In this document: positions 10,876 to 22,027 of the stretch, in pieces
Layout of the letters: each line of letters opens with the position of its first letter
Numbering within the stretch: the first letter of the stretch is position 1
Assembly: GCA_013368315.1 (NCBI GenBank)
Contig: JAACJM010000134.1
Coordinates: 62,001-126,000, forward strand
DNA length: 64,000 nt
Reading direction: 5' to 3'
Origin: Tetrapyrgos nigripes
Lineage: Eukaryota; Basidiomycota; Agaricomycetes; Agaricales; Campanellaceae
Notes under the pieces: model-generated
Told to the model about the DNA's origin: nothing
Seen by the model: the letters and a program-made list of their open reading frames with translations, nothing else
Databases searched by the model: none
Program-made: the position numbers and the translations under genes

Positions 10876-11837
10876 TGTTGTGGTGTGTGGGCATGGGGAA
10901 GAGTTTTATAGCTAGGAGTAAATAAGACAAAGAATTGATGGGGCCAATGGCCGCTGCCTTGGTGTTGCCTTAAGGGCCCTTCAGAATGGCCAATGGAAGT
11001 CGAAGAGAATGAGAAAGCTTGACATGCAAGCTATAGCTTTAAATGTTTACCTAAGGCTGTAGGTAAACAAATGCATATGCAGACATGATTTTTCCCTCTT
11101 TCATTCCTCATTCCACTATGGCAGGGTATCCAAATCTGTTTTGGCCGCAAAAACAAATATGTTACAGACAGAATCTGTTTCTGTCTGTTAGCACTACATA
11201 TCAATTTTCCCTCCAAATGCCCTTTCCTCTACTATTACTTCCAACTGCACCACCCTCTAATGCCAACACCAACACCAATATCAACATCAACTATGTCTCA
11301 AAACTGCATCAACAGGCATGTATCATTTGAGAAACCCTAACCAACATATTTTCTTCCTCAACACACCTTCTCCCAACTCACCAAGGATTGTCTTGCTCAA
11401 CCCTTCCTCACACAACTTTCTCACTCCCAGAATCCCAAAGAAATTCTCAACACCTACAACTTGCCTTCACGGTCAACCAATGATGGGCAGATTGGTTTCT
11501 GGCCTAATGAATACCATTGGTGTTGCTGGTGGGGTGTTGACACCATGACTGCAGGTAAGCCAAATGAGTATCTGGTGTAACATCAATGTTTAACTTGGGA
11601 TGTTCTTTTACAGGCAGAATTGTGGATGGCCTTGGTCATACTGACTCCTACATCTCCATAGACATCTGTGTCTGTGTCTGCATTGTCCTCCTTCCCCTTC
11701 ACCTGGCTCTTCAGATCTGTGGTAGTACAAGTAGTTTTCTGTAGTACTGTAATCGATTAGCTCTGTATATTCAATGATTGTTAAGTGAGAATCTGCAGGT
11801 AACCCGCATCCATTGGACAAGCCACAGATACCAGATA
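10876..11837. other. No assignable gene
   Basis: No family recognised. A weakly gene-like stretch on + at about 11290-11555 ends WPNEYHWCCWWGVDTMTAG before a possible GTAAGC donor, but it is interrupted by a stop. The rest is spacer, some of it likely part of the hAT 5' flank. Confidence 0.35.
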
Positions 11838-12825
11838 CACTGGAGGCGAGCTCATGGGAAGCCAGCCTCTGGCTTCCTCACGGGAAGCCGACACAGAGCT
11901 GAACTTTCAACTCGTCCAGTGATCAAACCTGTAGGGCCCATGTACAGAGGGCCCAAGTACATAGGGTTAATCTACTCCGTGTACATAGATAGATCTGAAA
12001 TCTGAAATATAGCTGTTGCTAGGGAAGCTCAGTGGTCCATCTGAGGAATACAAGAATGACTATATAGTCTATAATGCTATAACTATATACATGTGTACAA
12101 CTATAAGTACTAAATACAACAGCGAAAGTGAGATATTTATAGCAAGACAAAGAGCAAAGCGACAGCAAAATAGTAAAAAAGAATGTATCAAATCCACCCA
12201 AGTCTCCTCGTCTCGACAATTCGCTTCGCCGTGTCGATGGCATCGCGAACCTCCTTCAATCCAAAGGGCATCTTCATCAGAAACTCCTCCCGATGACGGG
12301 TGCGGCAGCTGGGACATGGCCTAATGATCTTAGTGGCGTAACACAGTAACTGGCAGTGCACTTCTTTCTCTGAAAGGACGGTAAGTTCTTTCTGCAAGTA
12401 GAGAAGTAAAGAACTCACCGACGGCATATGCTGCATGCTGACCATTTACCTTCATCAAATGCACCAGCCTAAATTTCTTAGACTGGTGACAGCTTCTCCA
12501 TTCCCTCACTCTGATCTTTGGGTGGCGGCCAGTTGAGCCAATTTTGAACTCCAATCTCCCACTCCCCTCATTCAGCGCCAACACATACACCCAAGAAGGT
12601 TCTGATTCCAGTAGGACATTTGGGAGTGAAATCCAGAAGACAGAATACTTTGAACACATCAAAATAGAGACAATTTACAAGGTGAAGTCAAATACCATGA
12701 GTTTACTTGGCAGTGAGCGGTCGCAAGTCGAGATTGTGAGGACTAGCCATCAGCAGAAGGCGGGAGGTGGGAAAGTCACGTCAGCATTTATTGCGGTGCG
12801 TCAGCACCGGCATTGGCACCAGAAC
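11838..12825 (-). repeat. T5orf172-bearing dispersed repeat, copy A
   Basis: This block is the reverse complement of 31150-32162 with few differences. Homology starts at ACTGGAGGCGAGCTCATGGG (11838) and stops at CACCAGAA (about 12825). Sequence on both sides then differs completely. The end near 11838 carries a stable hairpin (GGAAGCCAG...CTGGCTTCC). No terminal inverted repeats or target duplications are evident. Confidence 0.85.
12188..12659 (-). CDS. T5orf172 / DUF1766-like domain protein, copy A
   Basis: Two exons, 12659-12450 and 12391-12188, separated by a 58-nt intron (GTAAAT...TTGCAG, 12392-12449). Splicing joins ...VHLMK to KELTVLSEK in phase, giving about 137 residues. The first exon has SWVYVLALNEG, then LEFKIGSTGRHPKIRVREW, the 'vYvl...fKIGrT...R..eW' pattern of the T5orf172 (GIY-YIG-related) domain. 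The second has a PCPSCRTRHREEF box, like the CxxCxxxHxExF end of DUF1766 proteins. Compared with copy B, a Cys of the box is Arg here. The domain family is known mainly from MUG113-type fungal proteins and phage proteins, and its biochemical role is not established. It lies within a repeat and may be transposon cargo. Confidence 0.6.
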
Positions 12826-13139
12826 TTTTGACCCACGTCTACATCGTTTGGAAAGACAAAAGACAGCAAGCCTGATGAGCAGCAAGTCTCCTTATGCTAG
12901 TATGTATATATGTATATTCCGCCTTTCTCTTTCTCTTTTCCTCGTGTTTTGACACTTTGTCTCGGCTCACTCTTCCTTCAACCGACTCTATAACAGGACG
13001 ACGTGTTTCGGAGAAGACATCCTCGCCTGGTTTGCCCTACGCAACTGGGCTAAATCGTCAACTTGTGACATCCTATAGACCTGACTTGTGCGTTTAGATC
13101 TTCGTTGGCTCAAACCCTAAGTACTGCCTTTCCTTTTAA

Positions 13140-14430
13140 TTTTCAACCCACATCTGTCTCCTCAACTGGAGGCGCTATGCTTCACTCCATCTACAACCTC
13201 ACCACTCAGTGTTGCAAGACTACCGGCGATGTCTCTGTAAAGCTTGTCGTATGTCCTTTTCCTTGACCCGGCTCATCTACCTCATCTTCTCCTTAGGGTG
13301 CCTCCACAACCGTGGTCAGGTGCAAGATGTATCTGTTTGTGCGTGGTCTTTCAGTCTCTGTTGTCTTTCAACTCGCTTTGAACAGAGAGGTCGGCTCGTG
13401 ATGGAGCGTCGAATGGTTTTGGACCTGTATGTATTCGACTTGGAGACGTTTTCTTGGGAGAGGATGATGTACCCAAATCGCGTTATTTTTACAGTGCCGA
13501 TGCTTGTGAGACTCTTCAGCTTGTGTGTCTTTGAACCTACTCACTACAATATCAGGGAACAACCAGTTAATTATCTTTGGAGAAATGAGTAACCAGCCTG
13601 ATTCGCCCAATCCCGACGAACTCCTGCCAAACTGGGAGGTTCTAATATGACGTCAACAGCTTACGCTGTCGCAGGCTCTTCATGTTCAACTAACACTCCT
13701 TCAAATTCCAATGTCTGGAAACGACTCTGACCTCGAGTCTGCACACGAAGCAGTTGGCCAGGAATCCACTCAAAAATCCGGTATCGACGAAGAAGCCTGC
13801 TCCAAATTCTGGAATGTTTACATTGAGGAAGCGCAAAAGTATGACAAGGCTTTGTTGGAAGGATGGAGAGAGGACATGGCCGGGATGTTATATTTGTGTG
13901 TTGTTGTTGTTCTTTACCGAGTACATTCTCCACTAACACAGAGTACTCCAGTCCTCCCTTTACTCGGCCAGGTTGACTGCATTTCTCTTTGAGAGCTATC
14001 AGACTCTGCAAGAAGATCCAGCAGTGACCACAGTTGTCCTTCTCCAGCGAATCTCCGAGCAGCTAACGCCAGGGTCTAATGGAGCACCTGTGACATCTCT
14101 AATGACCTTCCATCCACCTGCTGCTGCGCTGGCATGCAACATCATGTGGTTCCTCAGCCTTGCACTAGCCTTGACTTGCTCATTACTCGCAACCTTCATG
14201 CAACAATGGACCCGAGACTTTCTACATAAAACCACCATGCGACATGACGTCCGCTTCTTCGACATTAATACACGGCATTGGCTTCCTGCATCCCAATTTC
14301 CAGTGCCTGCTTCTGACGCCTTTATTCCCCGAGTGCGTTACGCCCATCTCTCCTCCATAACTTCAGATCAACTATTCATCATTGGCGGTCAAGTTTTTTT
14401 CAACACATGGCTGGACGACATATGTCGAGG
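13140..14430 (+). pseudogene. Kelch-repeat protein gene, split by an insertion and truncated
   Basis: Exon pieces encode STTVVRCKMYLF, then GRLVMERRMVLDLYVFDLETFSWER after a GTGCGT...AACAG intron, then NNQLIIFGEMSNQPDSPNPDEL. After the insertion at 13655-14251 comes DVRFFDINTRHWLPASQF and YAHLSSITSDQLFIIGG...TWLDDIC. These are consecutive kelch blades ('hhhFGG..., DhahFDhxThxW') of a conserved Agaricomycete kelch/galactose-oxidase-like protein. Such beta-propellers serve in protein binding. The coding match stops at LDDIC (14427). The GG of one blade is altered to GE, frames shift, and the C-terminal blades are absent. Confidence 0.7.
13655..14251 (+). other. 597-bp insertion carrying a DUF6535 domain fragment, flanked by ATGACGTC repeats
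   Basis: ATGACGTC occurs at 13647-13654 and 14244-14251. The kelch reading (…VL / NDVRFFD) resumes after the second copy. The insert encodes, from about 13711, MSGNDSDLES, then CSKFWNVYIEEAQKYDKALL and GWREDMAGM. After a likely intron (about 13897-13941) it continues with LTAFLFESYQTLQEDP and NIMWFLSLALALTCSLLATF, the transmembrane signature of the DUF6535 family found in Agaricomycetes. It ends at DFLHKTTMR, well short of the family length. No TIRs are seen. Either a transposition with 8-bp duplication or templated repair could produce it. Confidence 0.65.
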
Positions 14431-15162
14431 TCCATCCAGTGGAGATATTCCTCTACCATAAGCTCAGGGATGTCTCTGAGTAGCCTGGTATGGGGTATCA
14501 ACTCTAGTCAGCTTGTATTGGACTGGGCTTGGACGATCAATTCGTCGTCGCACAGACCAAAGTGAATCTGACATTTCATGTTAGCCAAATAAGATGTAAT
14601 GGACTTGCTCGACTCACTCGATAACCGTTGATTTGACCACGACTGGAGAATGCGAGACCGGCCATGTTCCATACACCTCTCTTGGGTGTAGTTGTAAAGA
14701 TAACCCCTCTCTCTTTCCTAGGGACATCTTTCCACACTTCTCGTTCCCAGTTGATAACATCAAGCACTCGTTGAAGATGATCTATGGCGACTACAAAATC
14801 GGGTTTGATTTGCTCCCCCACTCCCCGCTCCCCCGATTACCAATGGTGCTTCATTCCATCCGTTATTACCAGAGCTTTGAAATGTTGCACATGTACTGAA
14901 AAATGTATAAGAACCCAGGAACATCCACAAAAGAACACTCACCAGCCTGCTATACAATTCCAATACAATAGTTGAGTACACATAGGAACAGCTGTTTTGA
15001 AGGGCCAATGAAAAGACCAGCTATGACCCTCTATGACCATGCCTTAGGTTTTCATGTGAAAGACCGGTAAACAAGGTTAACCGACAGAATACAAAGAACA
15101 TGCTGTAGCAACGAGAAGGGATAATCTCCAGATCCTTTCTTACTGCAGCCCTGAGCTACGCT
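14431..15162. other. Unassigned, with a possible minus-strand coding remnant
   Basis: Minus-strand text at about 14821-14576 (KPDFVVAIDHLQRVLDVINW, then EREVWKDVPRKERG) reads like former coding sequence but matches no family I can name. A second frame follows with CQIHFGLCDDELIVQAQSNT at about 14570-14510. Nothing else is seen before the tnp2 start. Confidence 0.3.
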
Positions 15163-16743
15163 ATGGCCAACAAGCCACTGGTCTGCCATTCTTCCAAATG
15201 TGGAAACCTAACGTACGAGAAAGACGGTGAACGTCACCCTGGCCAACAGGTCAGCAGGAAGACGAGGGCCGAACATCAAAAGAACAAAAACTTGCAGGCT
15301 TTACGAGCCAAAGCCAAGGCGGATGGCTTGGACGCGGATGACTCAGATGACGATGAGGATTCTGCAGGGAGGGTCAGAACCGCAGAAGAGGAATGCAGTG
15401 TGTAGTTTTCACTCACCTTCGAAAATGAACATCTCTTCTCATACTCCTCATCTCTTTCCCAGAGAACAGTATGTCAACAATAACGTATATGATGGCTCTC
15501 CTTGTAGCGTGGCTTAATCTGCGTGGTGGTGCCAGTCGTAGCACTACTGGTGTTGTTCTCCACGGCATTGCCCTCATTCTAACAACAGCATTCCACATCA
15601 TTTCCATTACGGTGCTGCAACATCTTGGTTATGACATCAATATCCAGGCACTGCACACTCCTCAAGATGTTCGTTCTACTTACAGCTCTCTACAAATCAA
15701 ACCAACCATCATCCGCACCGTCTGCTGTCCCAAGTGCTTCGCACTCTATCCCCTCACGCCAAACCTCCCCAATCATTGTCTTTGGAAGTGAGGAGTAAAT
15801 GTAAAGAAAGCCTGTGAAACACTGTTGAAAACCAAGAGGAGAACTGGAAGAGGAGAAATTATCGTTCCTAGGCAGTTGTATAATACCCAATGTTTCAGGT
15901 CATGGCTCGAGTTCTTTCTGAAACGTCCAGGGATTGAGGAGATGATCATCAAGTCCTATAATCCCCCATCCTCTCCTGATGGCAACGTGTGGGATACCTG
16001 GCAAAGCAGAGCTTGACACATGCAGCCAGATTTTCCTCTACAATCAGGCCATCTCACATTCTCTCTGTATGTCGATTGGTTCAACCCGTTTACCAATAAA
16101 ATTGCTGGTAAAATTGTATCCTGCGGTGCTATCCTCCTCTGCTGCATGAACCTCCCCCCTGAACTCCGCTATCTTCCCGAAAAACACCTTCATCGTTGCG
16201 ATCACCCCTGTCTCTAAATCTCCAGATGTCACCACTATTTCTCATATCCTGCGTCCCCTCGTCAAGTCGCTCAACACTCATTGGCACGGTGTTACGATAC
16301 AGACACATCTTCATCCTACAGGAACATTTATCCGTATTATGGTGATTCCACTCATTGCCGATCTGGAAGCTATGCGAAAGATAACAGGCTTTTTATCACA
16401 TAGCGCTAAGCTTTACTGCTCGTGGTGCTTGGGTCTCCATTCAGACATAGAATGCCTGGATCTGGATAAATACCCATTGCGGAATCAAGCAAGGATAAGG
16501 GAGCAGGTGGGCGAGTAGTTGGCAGAGCTGAGGTTAGGACATCAGAATACTATTGCATCAAAGAATGGTGTGTGCTGGACATCACTCCATGACCTTGAAT
16601 ACTTCGATCCTGTGAAGCATGTCGTGCTTGGGTTTATGCACAATACGCTCGAAGGCATTCTGCAAGATCATTTGTGGGAGCGATGGGGTATTGGGAAGAA
16701 GGAGAAGGAGGAGAAGGGAAAGGGAAAAGGCAAGAAAAAGGGC

Positions 16744-16775
<32 letters not shown>

Positions 16776-18442
16776 CGGCAATGACGATGAACTTGAGGAG
16801 GAGTATGAGAATGGGACTTATGATGCGGACACAGATTTGCGTGAGTTGACGGAGGAAAGCGAGGAAGAGGCCATGAAGACTGGAAATGATGAGGACAGAG
16901 TGACCATTATGCCTACTCGGCTCCGGTATCGGGCTTTGAGGAGCAGCTCTCAAGCACCATCAAGCAGCTCTGAAGCACCATCATTAACATCATGGCAGGA
17001 CTTCGCATCAATGCCAGGCATTTATCCACCTCGATACCCCATACTCTCAGACAAAGAAGCTGCAACTGAGAGACCTTCCTCACCTACACCTCAACCTGAT
17101 GACCTTGGCTCGGATGACGGAGACTATAGTCCTAATCCCAATCCAGCCCCTGATGATCTACCTTTCAACTTCGATGGGAATGGCTGAAGAGTATCAGAAC
17201 ATGTATACAATCTGTCTCCTTGCCCACCCGCACTCACTGACCTCCCAGTAATCTAGGTGAAGCAAGTCATGGAAAGCTAAAGGCGAAGGAGTATCTAGAC
17301 CTCTTCACCATCTTCTTTCCTCTTATCCTGCCTGAGATCTGGAGCAGGAATCCAACGAGCACACATGAAAAAGCATTGCTTCATAACTTCTATCATCTGG
17401 TAGTGTCCACGAATATTATTGCGGCGTACTCAACCTCTGACCAGGAGGCCGATGCATACACGTATCATTATACAGAATATCGCAGAACGAGAGCAGAAAT
17501 CTTCACTGGTGCGCCATCGAAACCAAACCATCATTACGCTATGCACAATGGAGAGTTGCTCAAGTACTGGGGACTGCTCACTCTTGTCAGCGAGTTTCCT
17601 GGAGAGGCAATGAACGGGATGCTGCAGAAGACCAAACCAACCAGCGAATGTGTCAGTTCATCAATTACTGTTACATATTGCAGAGTGGGCTCACCAAGGA
17701 ATTTTTCATAGATGATATGGACTATACGATGCTGAGGCAAATGTGTAGATGGGGGCGTTACAATGCTCTGGTTTCAGATGATCAGTTGCAAAGCTCACAA
17801 GTGAAAGCCATGACGCACCTTTTATCTCCCACCACCTCAAAGCCTTTGAAAGACACCAACCTCTGACCAGTAACCACTGCTGAGATAGTGAAGATCAGCA
17901 AGAAGTCAGAAAGCATATCAAAGACAGATTACAACCTTTTATTTGCTTATCTCTCTGAGCATACAGAACATCCCTGGCGACATGCCAATCACCTTCCTCA
18001 TCCTCCCAAATCACTGATTCTATCCAAGACCGTAGCAACTCTAGAACATTTCCAGCACAGAGGTCACACCTATAGCACAGCTGGCACACATGTCGGAAAC
18101 AGCGCCATCCAGTTTTATGATCGTCGGGATGTTCGCACTGGGACCATACAGCGCATCTTTCAGATTCTAATAGAAGAGCGAGAAGCTCATCAACTACGCC
18201 TTTTCATTGTAGTTGCAGTGGATCAGCCATTGTCAATATTGGAACAACAAAGCTTACCATTTCATGATTATCCACGTTTTAACATCAGAGTGGTAAATGG
18301 AGAGCCTTTCCAGCACTTTGCAATCGTTGAACCACCAGACATCATATCCCATGTAGTTGTATACCCATGTCCTGCAGGAACCTATCTTATTGCTAGGAAA
18401 ACAAAGGCCGTATGTCTATCATTAAATAGAGGGAGATATTAG
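15163..18442 (+). pseudogene. tnp2-like transposase (CACTA/EnSpm-related), full length but degenerate
   Basis: Blocks in family order: a Cys-rich N-terminus (VCHSSKCGNL, with a GQQVSRKTRAEH motif) from 15163; LVAWLNLRGGASRSTTGVV and TIIRTVCCPKCFALYP at 15500-15750; SLYVDWFNPFTNKIAGK (16055); a long stretch in another frame with SHSAKLYCSWCLGLHSDIECL (16400); GVCWTSLHDLEYFDPVKHVV plus MHNTLEGILQ (16570-16660); LLHNFYHLVVSTNII and NHHYAMHNGELLKYWG (17376-17580); and a C-terminal domain 17888-18442 (GNSAIQFYDRRDV, CPAGTYLIARKTKAVC). A TAG at about 16516 replaces a Trp before LAELRLG, and frameshifts occur around 16000-16500. It would have catalysed excision and integration of a CACTA-like element. 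Terminal repeats were not identified. Confidence 0.75.
16743..16776 (+). repeat. (AAC)n microsatellite inside the tnp2 gene
   Basis: Eleven AAC triplets encode poly-Asn between a Lys/Gly-rich stretch and an acidic stretch. A low-complexity linker of this kind is absent from the conserved core and is likely a recent expansion. Confidence 0.85.
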
Positions 18443-18649
18443 TCAATAATTACTACACATAATAAACGTTGCACCCACCTCTGGAGTTTCCTTTGTCCAT
18501 AAATAATTGCCGAAGAGATACCACCAAGCCTGTGACGGGATGGAAGACAGCGCCAGGAAGCAACTACATCTCACAAAGCCACAAATGCTCCAATGCTGAT
18601 TTACAATGATTTGATACCATTCTTCATTGACAACTGCATAGACTGATGG

Positions 18650-19860
18650 TTACAGAGCAAAGACGTCCACTGAATGTATCCCGCTGACCCTCGCTACCAT
18701 CTCATTGTGAATATCAGATGCCTTGCAGAAACTCAATCCATCACCAACAACATTCCATGTCCTCGGAACAAACTGTCCCAGTGCAGCAGTATCCGGGTCC
18801 ACAGCATCATAAAAGTGACTTGCAGCTATCATAATTCTGGATAAGGGCCTCTGCTCTAACAGTTCCAACAGAGCGTCGTCCAAAGCCTGACATTCTGTGG
18901 CATTGGATGTTTCCATGGACAGACACAACTCACGGAGATGAGAGGTGCAAGCGATCTCAGATATCACTTTGAGTCTGATAGGCAGTGGAACAGAAGGTTG
19001 GATAGTTGTGCCGAGTATGGAGAGGCACTCGAGTTTGTGCATCACGCTGAAATTGATCTGAATAGCGTCTATACATTGTTTTCAGCACAAGCTTGGATGA
19101 TGATGGTATATAAGACCTGACTTACCAATGATGGATGTGTGCCACGCTAGGAGCTTCAGGGAAGAGGCTTGTCTGTTCAGAAAGTTGACGATAGCGCCTT
19201 CCAACAGATGTTGAGTGATGGAGAGGGAGCTTATCCCAGTGACCGAGAAGTGTTGGAAGACGTCAATCATTCCCCAGCAGTAGCTGAGGGAGAGCGCGAG
19301 ATTGTCGAATTCAAGGTGACCTGGAGCGGCATCTGCAAAGTCACTCGGGCTAAAAGGTTCCCCAAGCACTATGCAACGGCTACAGGTCAAAGTTTTTAGC
19401 TTGCGAGGGTCGACACCCTGTAGAAAGCCTATCCAAGCTTCTAGCCGACCACACAGATTTCGAAGCACGAGATGGCTCAAGTTCTCGAACCTGACAACCT
19501 CGGAGGCCTTCCTAGTGAGCAGAATGTGCTCAGAGAGCATCATAGAACCCAAGAGCTCCAGGTACGTGATTCAGGTGAAAGATGTGTCCTGGATTAGCTG
19601 GTAGTAGCGGCATAGAGGAAGATCGACGGAGAGATGTTGGAAATTTGCGACATTACACAACCGCTGGTTGAGGACACCCTGTTGTTCAGCGCGGCGGAGG
19701 ATGTGCCACGATAGTCTGCATAGTCCCCTTTTATACAGTTCCTCGGACATTGGCTGCAGCCAGCTTCTGCATACCAAAGTACCCGCTTTGAGAGAGTCGA
19801 TAGTCTCACAATGAGACGCTATAAGTAGGAGCAGTTCAGCAGGTAGCTGAGGGGCTGAGT
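18650..19860 (-). pseudogene. F-box / leucine-rich-repeat-like protein, broken
   Basis: From about 19860 leftward the frame reads LPAELLLLIASHCETIDSLK, then AGTLVCRSWLQPMSEELY. This is the fungal F-box-like start ('LPxELLxxIxxH...LKxxxLVCRxW'). Next come FQHLSVDLPLCRYYQLIQD, the Leu-spaced segments LSHLVLRNLCGRLEAW and LKLLAWHTSIIG, and after a GTAAGT...TTTCAG intron (about 19120 to 19055) LECLSILGTT and HLRELCLSMETSN. An in-frame TGA separates DTSFT from ITYLELLGS near 19572. F-box proteins of this kind usually recruit substrates to SCF ubiquitin ligases. The start codon is not evident because of an upstream duplication, so I treat it as a pseudogene. Confidence 0.55.
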
Positions 19861-19906
19861 TGCGTATAAGTAGGAGCAGTTTAGGTAGCTGAGGGACTGA
19901 GTTGCG
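19820..19906. repeat. In-frame 42/45-bp tandem duplication at the F-box N-terminus
   Basis: Two adjacent copies of 'gtaggagcag...gtagctgag...tgagttgcgta' differ by one 3-bp indel and a few bases. On the minus strand each encodes NSxPQLP..LLLLI, so the duplication repeats the F-box entry helix. Confidence 0.7.
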
Positions 19907-19909
19907 TAC

Positions 19910-20593
19910 AGTCCGGACGAAGTGATTCCAGATGGGTTAAATCCAAAGGTCTTCAGGTTTACGCGATGGCAGCGCAAGCGTCAATCTGAAAGTGTTTCTT
20001 CAAAACTTGCTGAGATGAAGAAATGAAAGTACTACTCACATTTCATTTCCCTTGTAACACAGTTTAACTCTGTCTCCCTCGACCGAGACATAGCCTCGCG
20101 AGGCCATCTTGGTGATATTGATCCAGACCATTTCCTTCCAGTGAGTAGGAAGTTTCTTTGAGAGAAGACGGGCGTGATTTCGAACAGGAGGATAGAGGTC
20201 GGATTGTGAAAGCGCGTCTGAACAGAGGAGAGGAACTATGGCGAGCCATGTCACTGAATGGCAAGTGAGGTTAATCAAAGAGAAGAAGTCTGAAGAACTG
20301 CTAATACGTACATAGGGCATAGCCAAGCGATCCTGGCAATGTGAGCCATTGATGATTTGGGTTCTTGGGCATTCTGAAGAGGAAGCCTGTGTATGTAGGG
20401 GAAGTTGAAGAAGCAATTGGTGCCAGTGGCAAGGAAAGGCATCTTTTGAAGCCTCTGTGGTGGCCATATTGCTCAAAGGGAGCTCTGAGAGCTGCCTGAA
20501 TAGCCGCTTGATCGATTGCATTTTTGAACACCGGAAGACAAAGAACAAGAACACAAGGAGGGAAACTGAAAAGGAAAATCCATTAAAATGTAA
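19910..20593 (-). other. Unassigned minus-strand open region
   Basis: A minus-strand frame from 20653 to 20036 (205 codons) stays open. It includes a hydrophobic stretch near 20570 (FSFSVSLLVFLFFVF) and a C-terminal WKEMVWINITKMASRGYVSV segment. Overlap of its start with the tRNA-like sequence and the lack of a recognisable family make it doubtful as a gene. Confidence 0.25.
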
Positions 20594-20686
20594 GGCTGTC
20601 TGGTGTAGTTGGCAACACATCCTGGAAGAGTGATATTTCATCCAGAATGCCACCAGGAGGTAACAGGTTCAATTCCTGTGGCTGCC
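20594..20686 (+). tRNA. tRNA-like sequence 1 (isotype unclear, long anticodon arm)
   Basis: Acceptor GGCTGTC pairs with GGCTGCC apart from one T-T. The D stem GTGT/ACAC is perfect, and the T arm ACAGG-TTCAATT-CCTGT contains a B box (GGTTCAATTCC). The anticodon stem TCCTGG/CCAGGA encloses 27 nt, too long for a mature loop, so an intron or insertion is implied, but no canonical U33-anticodon can be placed. A TTTTT run about 23 nt downstream fits a Pol III terminator. It may be a tRNA pseudogene or a SINE head. Confidence 0.45.
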
Positions 20687-21023
20687 ATGGTCTTCTGAGC
20701 AGAATCTCTCTTTTTGTACGGTTCCGTGGAAACCAGAAAGGGGAGGGGAATTCTCACGGCATGGGTGAAGGCGACATGTATCAGCCATGTGACGTTCTTG
20801 ATCCTGTCGAGGAAGCCGTTACTATTGGGTAGGCTGTCGAGGAAGGAGAGAAGGAGCAAGCGAACGGGTTCATCCTTGACTGAAAAGAGAGAGAAAAAGA
20901 ATAAGTTCGGGAGCATCAGGAAACCGAGGGCATGTACCTGCTCAGATATCCAGCTCACTGATTCCAAACTTTCCCGGCGAACCAGAAGGGCAACGACGGA
21001 ATTAGAAGTAGGTAAAGTAACCT

Positions 21024-21120
21024 GGCCATCTGGCATAGTCGGTAACGCACCCATTGACTGTGAGACTCTATTTCCGGTTCTCAAAATGGGAGACGACAGG
21101 TTCAAGTCCTGTGATGGCCA
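21024..21120 (+). tRNA. tRNA-like sequence 2 (isotype unclear, long anticodon arm)
   Basis: The seven-base acceptor GGCCATC/GATGGCC is perfect. The T arm ACAGG-TTCAAGT-CCTGT has a consensus B box (GGTTCAAGTCC), and the A box region is TGGCATAGTCGG. The anticodon stem CCCATT/AATGGG surrounds 29 nt that can fold as an inner hairpin (TGAGA...TCTCA), like a tRNA intron. The expected U33 is a G, so I give no anticodon. TTTTTT lies about 27 nt downstream. It is 340 bp from the similar sequence 1. Confidence 0.5.
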
Positions 21121-22025
21121 TGTGCTTTCAATTCTTTCAGCATTTTTTCCCCCCCTTTTTCTTTCATCCTAGATTTTGAAGTGGATTCTTCACAAGTAAT
21201 ACATATAATATCGACTATATCCCAAGATCCCTCCTTATGGTAATGAGTTTCGGAGAACCTCAACATTGCACTGAGGAAGAAGACTCCAGCAGATGGGAGC
21301 CTTCTAAGCGTTCCGCTGGCGTCTACACACTGCGTAGTGTCTCGGAGATTGGAAGGTTATAGAGGCTGCAGAGAATTGCGGGATCAGCATTTTTCAGAGT
21401 ATTGATAAGCAAGACTCATACCAAGGGTAGTTATCGAAAGGGATTGGTTGGTTACAGAGGCTGGCCCAGGTGAGACTGCTATACAGCCACATCAAAAGGT
21501 AGCGGTAGTTTGTCGTTTGCGGACCTGCGGCCACGGCATATAGTCTGCATCAATGTTACTGGGCACCTCGGCCTCGGCCCCAGAATGAGAAGAATTGCCA
21601 ACATGTACGAGACAGAGCAAGACAACAGGCCGGCGCATCGCACCAGGAGAAACCTTTGAGGGGTAACCCGCCGCACTAAGTGCGTCACCTTTCCCATCCG
21701 AGAATCCGATTTAGCGATGCTTCAGTAATATCTAGATGCCATAGTTGCAGGGGCTCACCGGGACACAGCGTGTTCAGTCACTTCATCCTGTCGAGGAAGG
21801 AGAGAAGGAGCAAGCGAAAAAGTTCACACTTGATTAAAAATATGTTTGGGGACAGGTAAAGTCCAGCGATGACTATGGGCTTGAAACGGCTGGGACGGCT
21901 GGGACAGCCGCACAACCTGTGATGCAGACCAATGAGAAGGAATGTCAGTACCTAGATAACGGTCAACAAACGAGGGAAGGAAGGAAAACACACTGTATAC
22001 ATAGCTTCAAGCATATACCAGTAGT
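21121..22025. other. No gene seen; short duplicated tract
   Basis: No convincing coding sequence. The tract 'gtcgaggaaggagagaaggagcaagcgaa' near 21788 repeats the one near 20837, together with the 'ttcatccttgactgaaaa/ttcacacttgattaaaaa' text after it. Confidence 0.4.
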
Positions 22026-22027
22026 AT

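Noticed and set aside
20036..20653. 205-residue protein with a signal-like hydrophobic start
   Set aside because: The start overlaps the tRNA-like sequence and no family or splice evidence supports it; listed only as unassigned.
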